DNA of 64,000 bases from Acanthaster planci (taxonomy: Eukaryota; Echinodermata; Asteroidea; Valvatida; Acanthasteridae). This document shows, piece after piece, positions 47,550-61,376 of this stretch. Where the stretch lies: NCBI RefSeq assembly GCF_001949145.1, contig NW_019091487.1, positions 147,683-211,682 on the forward strand, written 5' to 3'. The notes below the pieces were generated by a model. The model was not told the DNA's origin, ran no database searches, and saw only the letters and a list, made by a program, of their open reading frames with translations. A program made the translations under genes and the position numbers. The first letter of the stretch is position 1. Each line of letters begins with the position of its first letter.

Positions 47550-47700
47550 ACCGTTGATATACTGATATTATTGATACGGGTTTGATATCGATATCGCTGA
47601 TATCAACTATTTGGTAATACCGATATATCGAAAATTTCGGATTTTTGAGAAATATTGAAAATATTGAAACTTTGAACACATCGTTATTGATAAAATATAC
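47550..47700. repeat. GATATCGATATCG palindromic AT-rich patch
   Basis: Words such as GATATCGATATCGC, CCGATATATCG and GATATC recur. Patches like this are common in the subterminal regions of hAT-type MITEs, but I could not find the element ends. Confidence 0.4.
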
Positions 47701-48108
47701 CAAAAATATTGCTAACCAGAAACGATTTTTATTAAAAGTACAAAAATGCATCGTCACATTACCGTAATTTTCGATAAGCTTACGTTGGTTCTCACGCTAA
47801 TATCGTTTACCCTTTACACACACATAACTGTGCATGTGACATATTCACTTCTGTCTTCTCTAGTGTCACCATGGACCCAGCCTAAATACAACCTCACAGA
47901 ACGTTGGCATTACCAGGCACAGTGCACGTACATGCAGCTAACTTGTATGCAGTCAACTTTATCTCTTGAGGAAAGACTAGCATAGGGGTGCAGACCACTA
48001 ATTCAAGTGAGAATTTCTGACCAGCTCATTAGCATTACAAGTGCCCCCACAGTATCTTTTGAAAAAGGAGATTGTTTGGCCCCGAAAATGGTGAGATTGT
48101 GTAAATCC

Positions 48109-48430
48109 NNNNNNNNNNNNNNNNNNNNNNNNNNNNNNNNNNNNNNNNNNNNNNNNNNNNNNNNNNNNNNNNNNNNNNNNNNNNNNNNNNNNNNNNNNNN
48201 NNNNNNNNNNNNNNNNNNNNNNNNNNNNNNNNNNNNNNNNNNNNNNNNNNNNNNNNNNNNNNNNNNNNNNNNNNNNNNNNNNNNNNNNNNNNNNNNNNNN
48301 NNNNNNNNNNNNNNNNNNNNNNNNNNNNNNNNNNNNNNNNNNNNNNNNNNNNNNNNNNNNNNNNNNNNNNNNNNNNNNNNNNNNNNNNNNNNNNNNNNNN
48401 NNNNNNNNNNNNNNNNNNNNNNNNNNNNNN
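48109..48430. other. assembly gap (322 N)
   Basis: Run of N; content unknown. The reading frame that appears to cross it is meaningless. Confidence 1.
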
Positions 48431-51054
48431 TTACAGCAATCGATGCATTGACACCAACCCCTATAGTCTAGAGCGCACGTGCGTGTGTTTTGTATGCTTC
48501 CGTTGTATCGTCAAATGTACAGTACGTATACATACATGTACATGTATACCACTCTACGTTTACTGTATCATGTGTTTACTTGGTCGAGTTTTTGACAGCT
48601 AATCAGGTACATGTACATGATGTAGCTTGCAATGAGGTAACCTTGCAGGGTAACATGCAGCTACTATCTTCTACTCTCCCAATTTTTTTCTTACATCAGC
48701 TAATGGTGCATGTAATATTTGTAATATGACTGCACATAAACTTTTTCAATTGCATGCACTCACGGTGCACATGGAATATTTTTTCTAATTCAAAGCCTGG
48801 TTGCAGTTGGTATTCTCTCTTGACATGAAGATGTTGAGGGAAAGGCAGTCAGTACTGTCAAAGTTACCTTTGCTAAAATACATGTATGTCCAGTGGTGAA
48901 GTGACAATTCCTGTGGGCTAGTGAAAAATACCTGGAAGTTACCTTACCCCACGAGCTAGCTGAAAAAATAAAATTGAAAAAAAAAGGTTGAGGCCTGCAT
49001 GGACCAATTTTTACTTAACTATTCAACCCTAACTGCCAAGCATATTGCTTGGCTTACACTACACAGTACTACAAAATACTAAGTAATAGTCTGAGCCTGA
49101 AGGACCTAGCGCTACAAATTACTACTTTTGGCTAGGTTACTTCCATTGTTACTCGTACAGAGAACAATAAAGCCATGCATTTATAGTGCCACAGCACTGT
49201 ATGGTACACTGTTTAATCTAGTGTATCTCATGGCTTCACAGAACAATAAAGTCATGTCCTCTTACAAGCGACAGCACTCAGTACTACATTTTACTACAAG
49301 TAGTAATTTGTAGTATTATGTAGGGTTAGGGTTAATGCAGTTTTTTTGTAAATTATACACATTCCGTACTTTGAGAGGAAAATCGGTCAACCACCACAAT
49401 TTACAGATTTCTTCAAGCTGAAATGTTTTGATATGCAATGAGCCACCTGTACTATCAACACAGGGGTGAATTTGTCAAAACTTTTCACAAACTTTTCTTC
49501 GCTCTGAAATCTGTTTACCTGCATGTGTTCCTCCAAACAACGCTGCATACTTGTACAATGAGCATGGCTCGCACGGTACAAGCAAGGCGACAGGAGGACT
49601 GTAGTTACTACTCTTACCTGAATTCCCTTTAGAAAGCTTTTGTGGAGTGTGCTACACCCTTTCACGACCGGCATGACTTTTTTTTTTCACATTCCCCATT
49701 CCACAATGCTAGTTGTGTAAAGTCCTACACATAATGGGTTTGGGTAAGGACATCACTTGTTCTGTGTGTGTTTTTCTCTCTCTTTTCCATTCTATTCCAT
49801 TATATCTGGTAAAGGGGGAGTGCTGCTTTCTTTTCTGTTTTTCACCTTTCTAGTTATGCCGAATGGGACATGCACACGACTACTCTGTGACAAGATTAAG
49901 AAAAGGTGGGGGTGGCTTCCTTATTTGAAGGATCTCACCTGCGACTCAGGACAGGCAGAGACAAACACAAGTCAGGCTACCTTTTCATCCATAGTTTTCA
50001 AATTTTTCACCACCCAGACAGATTGAAAAGGATTAACTTTTTGGTCTATCATGTTTGAGCTCTTATATTTCTCAGGGTGTCTGCAGTATAAGGGGATGGA
50101 CCGGGATTACAATAAGTTGATTTTAAGTTGAGCTACACTGTACATGTACGAATATTGACATATGGTAATAAAAGCTTTGTTTAAAGAAAAGGCCAATTTT
50201 TCTAGACTTAAACAGGATTTTTGAAAAATATGTAATTGATGATGCGGGGGGTAAATCAAATGTACAAACCTGTACAAGTACAAATTGATTTTAGGAGAAG
50301 AGGTTGAAACCTAAGCAAAGTGGGAGGTACTGTACAATTGGGACAGGCTCAGGATCATTAAGTGCTGACTTGAATAGGCAGCAGTGACTGCATGCAAGGC
50401 TCTGGCTCGTTACAATCTGGCATCCAGCCAAAGGGTTCCCCAAACTTCCTCCCCACCGGGAAACTCAAGTTAAAACTGAGGCGTGGAGCGTGCTTCCGTC
50501 TGGGATGTCATGCCATCGGGGTTAGGGGGGTGGAATGGAGGAAGGGGGGTCTTGAGACACTTTGTGAATCGTTGTCCTGTTAGTTCAAGTATTTGGGCTT
50601 GGATGTTGTACTTTTATGTTTGGGATAGGAAACTTCCCATTACTGTGGTAAAGATCAGTGAAATCAGGACAGAAACCAATCAAAACACTACTGGTATATA
50701 TGACTCCTATTTGTGCCAACCTGTGGACCCAAGTGTTTGCACTGCAGTGATTGCACATTTTTAACTTCAATATTTCAGCCACTGGAAGGATGCTACAGAA
50801 ATCATTTGATGTTTTCTTGAGGTTGCCACATTCAACATGTCAACAGCAGGGATGAACGGGAGCCCCCAACATTTTTGCCATCTGGGGAACGTTTTCCCAT
50901 GTGCTCAGTGTATGTACCTGTATGGTGCCACATTGGATTTGGCGAAAGCCTGAATTCAGGCTATTGCAAGATTTATCATGAAACATTTAATTCAACAAAA
51001 TCACCAGAAGTGGTGCTTTACACATAAGTGTATGTAGCATGTACATAAAATGTA
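48431..51054. other. non-coding stretch
   Basis: Apart from the repeat at 49020-49340, AT-rich and low-complexity sequence with no supported gene. Confidence 0.5.
49020..49340. repeat. third AACCCTAAC-ended foldback-like repeat
   Basis: Opens TTCAACCCTAACTGCC and closes GTAGGGTTAGGGTTAATGC. CTACAAATTACTACTT (49111) faces AAGTAGTAATTTGTAGT (about 49299). Inside is a direct repeat AGAACAATAAAG(C/T)CATG at 49160 and 49240. The ends resemble those at 2222-2302 and 4309-4389. Confidence 0.45.
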
Positions 51055-51210
51055 CGATAAATCTCAGATACGTCAGATTCGAACAAGTCGGATTCACTCA
51101 CTATACCTCAGAAAAAAATTCGCTTGGAACATTTGATTTGGTATGTTGTGCTTAATAAAAATCCTTGGATAAGTCGGATTTTTGCTTATCTTTGACAAAT
51201 TAAGCTGGAA
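51055..51210. mobile_element. possible pogo/Tigger-like terminal remnant
   Basis: AAGTCGGATTCACTC and GGATAAGTCGGATTTTTGCT TATCTTTGACAAATT resemble the ends of pogo/Tigger elements, in which TAACTCGGAT and TTTTCGCTTATCTCGAACAA are characteristic. I see no partner end or TA duplication. The call is by resemblance only. Confidence 0.35.
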
Positions 51211-51616
51211 CAATTTGTTCAAATCCAGAATGTCTGACCTTATTTTTAGAGGTTTTCATATATATTTTCACAGGTTTTCATATATATTAATGAGGTTTTC
51301 ATACCTATTGATTCATTCCAGTCACCACAAGGATTTGAAGGAATTTAGGGAATTGCCTTGTTCAAATCCATCATGTTGGTGCCGGCTTGGCAGGACTTTC
51401 ACAGCCCCAATCTTTGCAATGCCACATCACACTGGCCACAACTGTACACATTGTACATGTACGTGCATGCACTGTATAAATGTAAATTCTCAGCAGTAGA
51501 GACTAAACTTTTCCTTACCCCAATTTAGGCTCTGTCTCTTACTCCACTCCCATTCCTTAAATGAACAAAGTCAGCCTGATGCATGCAACAACATATTTCA
51601 ATCTCAAAAAAAGTCT

Positions 51617-52212
51617 GCATATGGGTCATTCCATGAAGTTGAAGCTGACACGATATTTTCAGTGTATTTTGAATATAATCAGGGATAAATGTGGTCAAGA
51701 TCAAGACAAATATTGCCATCCATGCGTCCGTATATGGCCACAAAGATTGCACTTCATTGGAACCCGACCATGCCAACTGAATATGAGAAAATGCTCAGCC
51801 CGACCGCACGGTACCTGGTCTCGAAAATTCTCCTAAAGAAGTACATGTACCTACATGTACCCTGACATTCGTTCTTGAGGTAATCCCTTCTTTATTTTAT
51901 TTTTGTTGGGATACTTGCCAATATTTAGAACATAACAAATGAATCTTCATTACATATTGCAACTTGGATAAATCCTTGCTGCGTGCTGAAGCTCTGTGTG
52001 GGGTTTCCATGTTACATCCATAACCTGCTACATGTGGCATAATACCTGAGTATTTCCTTGTCTGCCTAAGTTACTGCAAAAATGTCTAGTTATGAGAAAC
52101 ACAGCTAATAATAAGTCAAAACTTAGGGGGAAAAAACGACACATAAGTGAATTTGAAATTTCAGCTCCTCTGATACACTTTGTTATCCAACTTCATGGAA
52201 TGACCCATATGC
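51617..52212. repeat. region bracketed by a perfect 25-bp inverted repeat
   Basis: GCATATGGGTCATTCCATGA AGTTG at 51617-51641 is the exact reverse complement of 52188-52212. A further partial match (CAGCT near each inner side) suggests terminal repeats of a ~600-bp element. The interior has no coding signature. Confidence 0.6.
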
Positions 52213-54556
52213 AAGTGAGCACAGGCTACACATTTTATTGGATAAGGTGGGTAGGTGAAGTACGGAAGTACTGTCGTTAAACACGGCGATGCTCATGGGA
52301 CGAATGCATTTGACACAATCAGTGCAACATCATGCTTTGATTTTCTGTTGTATAGTACATGTACACTAGTCTGGAAACAAAGTGAGGTTTGGATATCAGA
52401 AACATTGCGATATTACTTTATTTCCTGCTTTTTGGACCATCAACCACTGTATGATTGGAGATTGATGACTGTGTACCGGTATTGACAGAAAATGATGAGA
52501 AGGTTTGGCTGTCTTCATTCTCTTACTGTTTATAATCACTCTCACTATACCAGCATATCGGCCAGGTTTTATGCCTTTCGACCACCGAAAATTATCTTTA
52601 AGTTTGGCTGCATTAAAAATGTGTAATGAGTACAATATGTTCGTTGAGAACGACATATTTGAAGGAATTTTGATGACGTTTGAAAATGCATCACATTGGA
52701 CAATGACGAAAATGCTGTCACATGTAGAGCTTGAAAGTTCCATGAACGGTGTTCATTTTGTCGGTTATTTTGGAGATATCCCCGCTGAAAATTAAATCAA
52801 AATTAACAACTCAATATTTGGTATTGGCATTTTATGTCTTTTTTTGCGAACGTCATTCAGTTTGACAGATTTTCTTTTGAGAAACCTCGGTACGAAGAGA
52901 AAAATCCTGAATGTTGCCATTCCATGGAAGGGCTCATGAATATCGAATGAAAAAGAGGGCACATTATCTGGGTTGATGTCAACGGTCAAACAGCCCACAA
53001 TGCAGGGAAACGTTTCCCTAACTTCAACGCCGTAAAAGGATGATGGTCTGGCGGTGCTTTTTTGTACTTTTTTAAAAGTTTGTGTTGTACATTGATTTTG
53101 ATTTTACTGGCTGCATTTTTTGCAGACGATTTTATGACAGAATGGAATGGCACTCGTGACTGCCTAATTTGGAACTGGATTATTTATGAGAGGTATTTTT
53201 TAATTCCGTGATTATGGTTTTAATATGTGTAAATATTATCACCCTTTCACCACATACAAATCTGTGTCAAATAACCCTGGGGATTATTACTTCCTGATAA
53301 CTTCTATTTGGCTAGGATTTCAACAGGTTGTTCACATCCATATAAATGCTGACGTTGGAGACTTTAATTAATCAACTCTAATTAAGTTGAAAGATGGGCA
53401 CGGTCATCATTGTTCCAGGTATCAGCCATGACTTCCCTCATTTCATCAGATGTTGGAAATTAATTCACTGCTGTTCACTTCAGGAAAAATGAACCCCCAA
53501 AGTTGAACATTATCTAATGGTCCATACTTTGAGGAACCTGCAACATCTGGTACTGTAGAAATCGGAAGGCAAACACACTTGGATATACATAATCTTCTTA
53601 CAATTGATATCTTCATCTGTGTCACACTGATAGAGAAAAGGCAAAGAATTAAATTTATAAAAAATTTTCTTTGGCTCTGAGTAAACACACACTTTGTTTA
53701 TTCCATTTACAATCCCCTATGTTAATCTAAAGAAAATGACCAAAAAGCAATAAATCACTGTTTACTTCCGCTGTCTGTCGCAGGAAAAATGTCATTACTG
53801 AGGGTGGAAGGACAAAAAAAGGAGTCTGGTGGAAAACATGCACAGACTTACCAGGTGTAAACAGGTTGTGCAAGTTGGTCAGTTGACGTCAATGGCATTG
53901 CATTTGCATAATTATGAATCTGTTGACCCTGGACACTTCTGTGGTGCATTGATGAATGGGTGTAACTTGTTCAATCTATGCATCAGAAAACAAAATGGAT
54001 ATCTTACAAAACACTAACATTATACACATGATATACCAAGCACTTGTATAAATTACAAAGTTTGTGATAAGTTAATCAATACAACTTCTTATACAATGTG
54101 CACATACCCGGCACTACAAATCTTTGCCATGGAAAATACATTGATTAAATACATACATTCAATTCATTTTGACATTAGTCATGACCAGCAATAGCAACGA
54201 CTAGCAATGGATATTTTTTTCAAAAATGCTACCACAGAATCTGAAAAAGTGGGGACCAGATGACTCCTTGGAAAGTTGGGCAAAAGGACATTATTCCAAG
54301 GACCGAGTCAGTGCTGGACGGTCATTCCAAGCAGGGATGAATTACCGGTAGGAAAAAAAAAAACCATTTGCTTGTTCCTTCCCCTTGGTTGGAATGACGC
54401 AAACCAGTCTGCAATGGCCTACATGTATAATCCACTGAAGGGTCAATATCCTAAGGAAAAAGCCAAAAAAAATTAGCAAGCCCCTCCCTTGTCTCGGGGG
54501 AAATGGAGCACCCCTCCCCTGACTGGAGGGGAAGGAGGGAGTCACGCTATCACAGC
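52213..54556. other. non-coding stretch
   Basis: AT-rich. A 96-codon plus-strand frame (52505-52795) has a hydrophobic start and no domain I recognise; an unclassified repeat interior is the likeliest explanation. No exon motifs support it. Confidence 0.45.
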
Positions 54557-54885
54557 TACATGTACATGTACCACATGTGTACATGTACCACATGTGTACA
54601 TGTACCACATGTGTACATGTACCACATGTGTACATGTACCACATGTGTACATGTACATGTACACATGTACCACATGTGTACATGTACCACATGTGTACAT
54701 GTACCACATGTGTACATGTACCACATGTGTACATGTACCACATGTGTACATGTACCACATGTGTACATGTACCACATGTGTACATGTACCACATGTGTAC
54801 ATGTACCACATGTGTACATGTACCACATGTGTACATGTACCACATGTGTACATGTACATGTACCACATGTGTACATGTACATGTA
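54557..54885. repeat. 17-bp minisatellite TACATGTACCACATGTG, open in all six frames
   Basis: The 17-bp unit TACATGTACCACATGTG repeats almost perfectly about 18 times, with extra TACATG insertions near 54650 and 54850. Since 17 is not a multiple of 3, each frame cycles through all unit phases with a 51-nt period. None contains a stop, so frames of about 107-190 codons exist on both strands (for example VHVPHVYMYHMCTCTTC and THVVHVHMWYMYTCGTC). I regard these as non-coding. Confidence 0.92.
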
Positions 54886-56554
54886 TTAAGCACGAAGTAG
54901 GGAAACACAGACATACATGTAGTCAGGTGATGAAACTAAAAAAATAAAACTGCTAAGCAAATTCATGTGCCACAGAAAGAAAAATCAACCCTGCGCCAGT
55001 CACTGCACATGACGTACATGTACATGTACAACACAGCATTTGAGCATGGCTTACTGAATTCACAAGTTGTTTGCTTACATCTGAGCAGTACACATAGGCC
55101 CTACGTGTTACTTGCCCCTGACTTCTGATTTCTACAGTTCCACTCTCAAGTAGCGGTACCTATACGCAATACCCTTCAACTATATTCTTATATTGTTATT
55201 TTGGTCTAAAAAATATAAAATTAACCAACATTATTTCCACGTCCAAACTTTGGATGAGTTTTAAGGGACATGTTTACCAAGGAAACAATTGTTAAGAGAG
55301 ATTGCTGAAAAGAAAATTAGCATTTGTATAAACGGCGCATAGCATGTCATTGACATATGCCAATTTACCAGTCATACAGAATTCTGCTAAGCAAAAAATT
55401 TCAACAGAGCTGAGCCAATTTGTAAGCCTGTCAAGATTTGCTCCCTTGGAGGGGACTCACAAGTACCTCAGCCTGGCGAAAATTACAAGTGACCGACAGG
55501 CCAGCAATAAACCTGCAAGCTTTCCCGTTCGTGTTGACATATATCCATTTCCGTAGTCGGCACGCAGATGGAAATCAAAATTAAAGCTCGTTATAAAATA
55601 TCCACCTCATGCTATGATCTCTTCAAATATGACCAAGTACTACTGGTACTTTGTCACAAACTTACAGCCAGCTTAACAGTAGCAAAGGCTTTTTGTAAAA
55701 GTACATGTATTGGTACGTATCCCACAACTCTCAATATATGGCCTTTCCCTGCTCAAATGAACAACCGTTTTAAGCAGCCATGTCAAAAGTTGTGGCTGTG
55801 GTTACTAACAGCTACACACCTAGAGTAAGCCGCTGGCTAGTGGCTTCATCAGTTTCCCATTGACTCCTACAATGTATGTTGTTTCCAGCAATAGCCAAAA
55901 CTTTTTAACTACAGTACCAATGTGTATGACGTCAGCTTATTTGAATGTCTTAAGTACCAAATACAAGGTGGTTTTTCCAAACCAAGGCTTCATCTCTGAA
56001 TTCAGCCTCAAACTTCGGTTTCGTGAACTCAATCCGAATGTTACTCCATTTTTTTAACTTCAGAAATACCGGTATACGCTTGCAGCACATGTGGCCAAAG
56101 CATCAAAACTTTTTATACAGATCAAACTGAAAACGTTTCAAATTGGTTTTGCATTCGAAGCCAAAGCCTGAGATATTGAAATTAGAAAAAAGGCTGAGGT
56201 ATGGGAAACCAGCCTACCGATATTTCCCTCTCATTATCAGACTGAACGGTGCCCCCTTCGGTTCATGCACACAGCCTATGTAGCCTGTATACCAGTGTGC
56301 CATTGTGCCTCTTTTGTAAACACGAGTACATTAACAATGTTTGCTTCGTTTGGCTTTATGTGTGGAACAGTCAGAGTAAGATTTGAGAGATTACGATTGT
56401 TTTTTTAAGACCACCATAGATATAGCGGTATGTAATGCCTTGTACTGTTGCTCATATCCTGTCCACCGAAGCCACTCACCATTGCGTCATCGGACGACGT
56501 GACAATATTATGCCTCTCCTTCCTGTTCCCTGAACAGCAATTTGCTTAATACAG
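54886..56554. other. non-coding stretch
   Basis: Ordinary AT-rich sequence with short frames; nothing recognisable. Confidence 0.5.
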
Positions 56555-56716
56555 GCATTTCACAATAGTACGCCTCCGCGAATTTTGCAACGCGTTGGCC
56601 AATCACAGTACACGAAATCTGTCAACCCAATGCGCATTTGGAAAGAATCAATAGATTTTGCGCATTGTGATTGGCCAATGCATTGAAAACTCTTGGAGGC
56701 ACACTATTGAGAATCA
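56555..56716. repeat. CCAAT-bearing foldback element (~160 bp)
   Basis: The left arm CACAATAGTACGCCTCC ... GCGTTGGCCAATCACA and the right arm TGTGATTGGCCAATGCA ... GGAGGCACACTATTG are inverted copies meeting near ATGCGCATTT. Each arm contains the perfect palindrome TTGGCCAA and an ATTGG/CCAAT box. This looks like a MITE that would bring two NF-Y-type sites wherever it inserts. Confidence 0.75.
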
Positions 56717-59700
56717 CCCATATTGAGCAAACAATATGGGCCCTGTGCAGTACATAGCCTAGACTACCAGTACCTGTAGCTCTTGCACATGTACAGACTA
56801 TTGGGTTGTTTTATGACATTTTGAAAACAGACTGCTATGAACAGTTTTAAGGTGGCTCAAGCCCCACAGTAAACAGACAACTGACGCAATAATTTTGCGT
56901 ATCAATAATTTTTAGTTTTGCTTCAAAATGAACCCCAATTAGGAATAAAAAACAATTCTAAACAATATTTTTTGTTAACAGCATTATTTTTGGCCCATTT
57001 GTGCTTTTTGTGAAGTACACGAATTAAAGATGACCTGACTATAACTTTTGTATTGACAGCACCGGTACCCCTGGTACCAGTACATGTACATATAAATGTG
57101 CATACTGGTGTATGGGTTTACGTCCGAGTATGAACTTCAACTCATTCACATGAGAACAGACAGTCCCGACCATCTCAATGGCAGGCTTGACCAATTGATG
57201 GCAAACTGCATACCAGCAACTGTAAATATCATTTATGAAGTATTACAATACTGTCAGCAAGCTTCAGGTACGGTATGTGCCTTCAACGTTGCTTGGCAAA
57301 GATGTGTGTCCATAATGCCTTGCATGACTTCTGACAGTTGCTACATGTAACACTTTGGCCGCTAGTGTGCCACAAAACAATGCCAACGACTGTAGGCCTA
57401 CTATTCATATTCCTCTGTCCATGAACAGCAAAGGAAATCTGACACACTGAAGCAATTCCTGACACTGTGAAATCCACTCTATGATTGTACCTTCACCTTG
57501 GCATATAATTTGTCACATTCAAACTGATTCTGTGCAGAGGCAATGTCCTGAATATTTTCCTGTCCGTTGGATTTGGTATGAATGCACCCGGATGTTGTCA
57601 AAGTTCTCCAGTTCCTGTCAGACTGGATAAATATCCTAACTGGATTTTTCCCCTAAATTTTGCTCATTTACAAGTTATGTACAATGCAACAGTCCTGCAG
57701 AGTTTCCCATAGCAAAGTTTTTTTTTAATTTTAAACTGATTTTTCTTCTCTCATAGCAGAAAAAGTGAAGAAGAATTTACATGACACCACTTACCCAATC
57801 ACATTGTACTGTACATCACACAAAATACCAGGCCTACATGTTAGGTGTACCGGTACATGTACATGAATACATTAATTACATCCTTAAGTGTAAAACCACT
57901 TGCAACATTAATGTGCTAACCTCTCAATCTCCCCATAACAAACCAATTTATTCTCCAGCCCAAGTTATATTTACATACATGTACATGCAGACCCTAAATA
58001 TTATCACCGCACTGCCGCAAACCTAACCACACAGGCTGCTGGTTTCTCGCCCCTGGGTACTAAACAATGCAGAAACTGCCATGTACACATTAAGTACCAG
58101 CAACTGTATTCTATGTACACATTCGGGGCTGCCAACCTCCATGGCATGACAATGCGACCTACCGACTTATTTTATATCACTTTGTCCCTAGAGCAGGCAC
58201 ACACAACTTTCAATTGTGAGCCTGAATGGGGATTCAATGTTTGCCAATGAAGTAAAGGGACAATGTACACAATGGGGCATACAGTACAAACCCCTACTGG
58301 CAAATATGGGGGGCCCAGTGGCCTGGATGCTGACAAGATGGTACTGTATGTACATGTACATTGTACAATATGGTACATGTATGTGCACTGTGCACAGGAC
58401 TATTTTATATAATTATAGACTGTACATTAATTACATTGACATGCACTTGTACATGTACCCATCTAAAAGTGTGCATAAAGGGCGTATTAGTACGTGTACA
58501 CGTACATGAATGTATGGATGTAATTTGCTGAAATTCTCAGGCACATACCGGTGCATACATACATGTATACAGCATTTTACTAAGAAAGTTCTTGAAAGCA
58601 GTTTCTCTCTGGGAGAGAACACACAATCATGTATCACGAAACAACTTGTGATACTGTTCAGCAAATCATTTCAAGCAATTGAAAAACTGTGACTTTGTTT
58701 TGAGTGAGTGGGTATGCAACTATGCATAATTACAAGTACAGTATATGTTCCTTCAACAAATGAAGAAAATATTCAACATCCACAAATCAAAAAATCCTGG
58801 ACAAAAGCTTCTCCAAAGAAGAAAACACACAACAAGAAACCGTTCTGTTGTAAATGTATGCATGTACCATACCGCAAAACCCAGCACAGCTGCCACAAAT
58901 TTAACGGTGTTATTCCAGCCTTCCCACATTACCTGTTCTGAATGAGACCCAGCTCAAGCCTGACGAGGGGTAACCCGAAACGCCACACTGTACTTTCACA
59001 GGGACATCCTGAGTGCTACCATGCAAGTAAAAAAAAAAAACTCCCACCAGACTAACATACTGTAGGCCTCCATGTACATGAGGACAAGAGAGTTTCAAAC
59101 TTCCACCCAAACTCACAGCATCTGCCTTCCAGGGGTCACTGGAGGGGTTAAGGTGCACGACCTCTAAACAGGGACAAGCTCAGAGTTAGAGATGGCTTGT
59201 TTGTGATCTACAAGCCTCTCCTGAAAACTAATACAGGGGTACGATGGACTACTCTTCAGAAAAAAAAATCAGTGCACAAGCAATGAGTGGAAATGACACT
59301 ATAGGTTGATTTACCGGTACATACGTGTACATTACAGTGAATTGACAATGTGCATGTACAGTACAGTAAGACTTTAACCTGTGCTTAGATAAAATTCTAA
59401 GTACCGGTACATGTAGACACTTCAGAATTACTTTATACCTTCACACTCATAAGTTATGAAGCTTGGTTTTACATGTACTCCAGTAGGATTCTCATATTAT
59501 TAGGGCCTAGATTTTAATTCCTCCCACATAAATGTACATACATGAAAATGAATGCCATGCTGAAACCACAGTGTGTACATATCTATACCGGTACATGTGC
59601 TTCACAAAGTCATATCTACCGGGTACAAAGAAATCGGTAGGTTTTAAAAGTGACACCATTTCATCGTTATAATGTTGAAATGGAAAGAAGAAGATTATCA

Positions 59701-61376
59701 TATTTCTCAAAAATGGAATCCTTAAATTACCTAAAAGGACATATACATATGTACATGTACATTGCACATAGACCACTGAGAAATGCATAACAAGGAAGTG
59801 CAAACATTTCATACACTGTACATGTGCGTGTATAAACAGTACCAATCTTTAACTTGTATCAAACTGAAAAGATACCTGATCTTTCCATATGACGCACATG
59901 CAGAACAAACAGAACACACTCCAATACAACTCCAACAGTAAACGACAGTCGGCCCAAAATATGAACGCTGACAAATTCAAACAACTACACACTCCAGTTC
60001 TGTTGCCAGCTTGCAACAAATTGAATTTTAACCTACACGTAAACTACCGTTTCGGAATTAAACATTGAAACAAAGTAGCTAGCTGAGTCTTTCGATTAGC
60101 CTTCATTTACATTTCCGTGCATACAGTGTACATGTATGTGCCTCAGCTAAATGAAACGCCATTCTAGTACATCTAGAACACAGAAAAGCACTTCATGCAT
60201 TTCACAAAATGGGATTTACATAAAGATCACCCAATAAAGCCAGACGTATTCAAAAGCCAAGTACGACTGATTTATAAAGCCTCAGCCAATCAAATATCCG
60301 GTACATAAATGGAGCGGGTATCAATGTTGTGTCTTGTGATGATGTCTATGCAACAACTGATGTCATAAAGTAATACACAGACTTTACAAGTGTGCATTCT
60401 TTGTAATATGAAGCATGCACCTTTCCAACCTGAAGACATACATGTACATGTAATTTGTTGCACTTTCTCTTCACGAAGCTACATGTACTCTTGAAATCAT
60501 TACAGCAGGAGATGTCCAACACCAATTATAATTTGGTACAAATTTTTCCATAATCCACTGTGAAAGTTCTCAATTAGCCGTTACCTCCTGATGAGCAGAC
60601 CTGGATTTTAATCAAATGGAAAAGGCGGCATACATGTACATGTATTATATTTCACCTAATCAACTTAATACGTCCTTGGAACAGCCCTGCCCGGTACAGT
60701 GTATGTTGTACGTACATGTAGACTAGTGCTGTTCTAGCAAGGGAGCACCTACCTTTAGGTACAGTCAAAATACACCAGAAGAAAAGAAATGTTCAAGCAA
60801 CTTTGTCATAGGACTACGCAGCTTTGCTTCTTTTGCAAGAGATAACTTCACAAGGAAAAGTATTCAGCGAAGGAAAATACTTGGGTTGATGGTTTCGCAG
60901 CGCTGTTCAGGTGTCAGGCTAATGTAAGAGCTGGATATGTAACAAGATAATCCAATTGAAGAGATGGATGTAATTTAAGAACAGCTTGCTAGACCTGCCA
61001 TTTTGAAAATTATAAGAGCTTTTCCTTTTTTTTTTTCTTTCTTTTTTTATGTGTGTAGTGTGTTGCATTAGCATTTTTTTTTCACAGAGCGATGTTAGTC
61101 CAAGTCTGCGTGTATTTTGCACGCCCTCCATCCCATCAATTAATTGTCTGGGTGGGAAGTCCACGCAGGCAGAGCAGCTGTTGTCAGCAGTGCATGTGTT
61201 GTGAGCGGACCGTTGTACTGTGACCATTGGCTGCACTCCCAGATTGAGGCAGGTGAAACGGACGTGCATGAGGTAGGGGCCCCAGCCCAAGTGCTTAATA
61301 AGATAGTCCAATCAATTATGGTTGAAGTCCTGGGTGCTGCATATGTGGGTTGGGATGAGCCACTTGAAAAGAGGCT
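56717..61376. other. non-coding stretch
   Basis: Includes a TACATG cluster at 58340-58510. At 61144-61380 a plus-strand frame (MSGWEVHAGRAAVVSS... GWDEPLEKRL) looks slightly protein-like, with a weak donor (GAG|gtagggg at 61272), but has no identifiable domain. Confidence 0.45.

Larger units (their letters stand above)
43897..48108. other. non-coding stretch
   Basis: Holds a 14-bp-stem hairpin at 45349-45385 and an ATATCGAT-rich patch at 47550-47700. Homopolymer G runs occur at 44511-44518 and 45533-45539. No frame shows a domain. Confidence 0.5.

Noticed and set aside
48007-48471. 154-codon frame across the N run
   Set aside because: Most of it is undefined sequence, so the frame has no meaning.
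54342-54947. Long overlapping reading frames (up to 190 codons) on both strands
   Set aside because: They are translations of the 17-bp minisatellite, which lacks stops in every frame; no start context, domain or codon signal.
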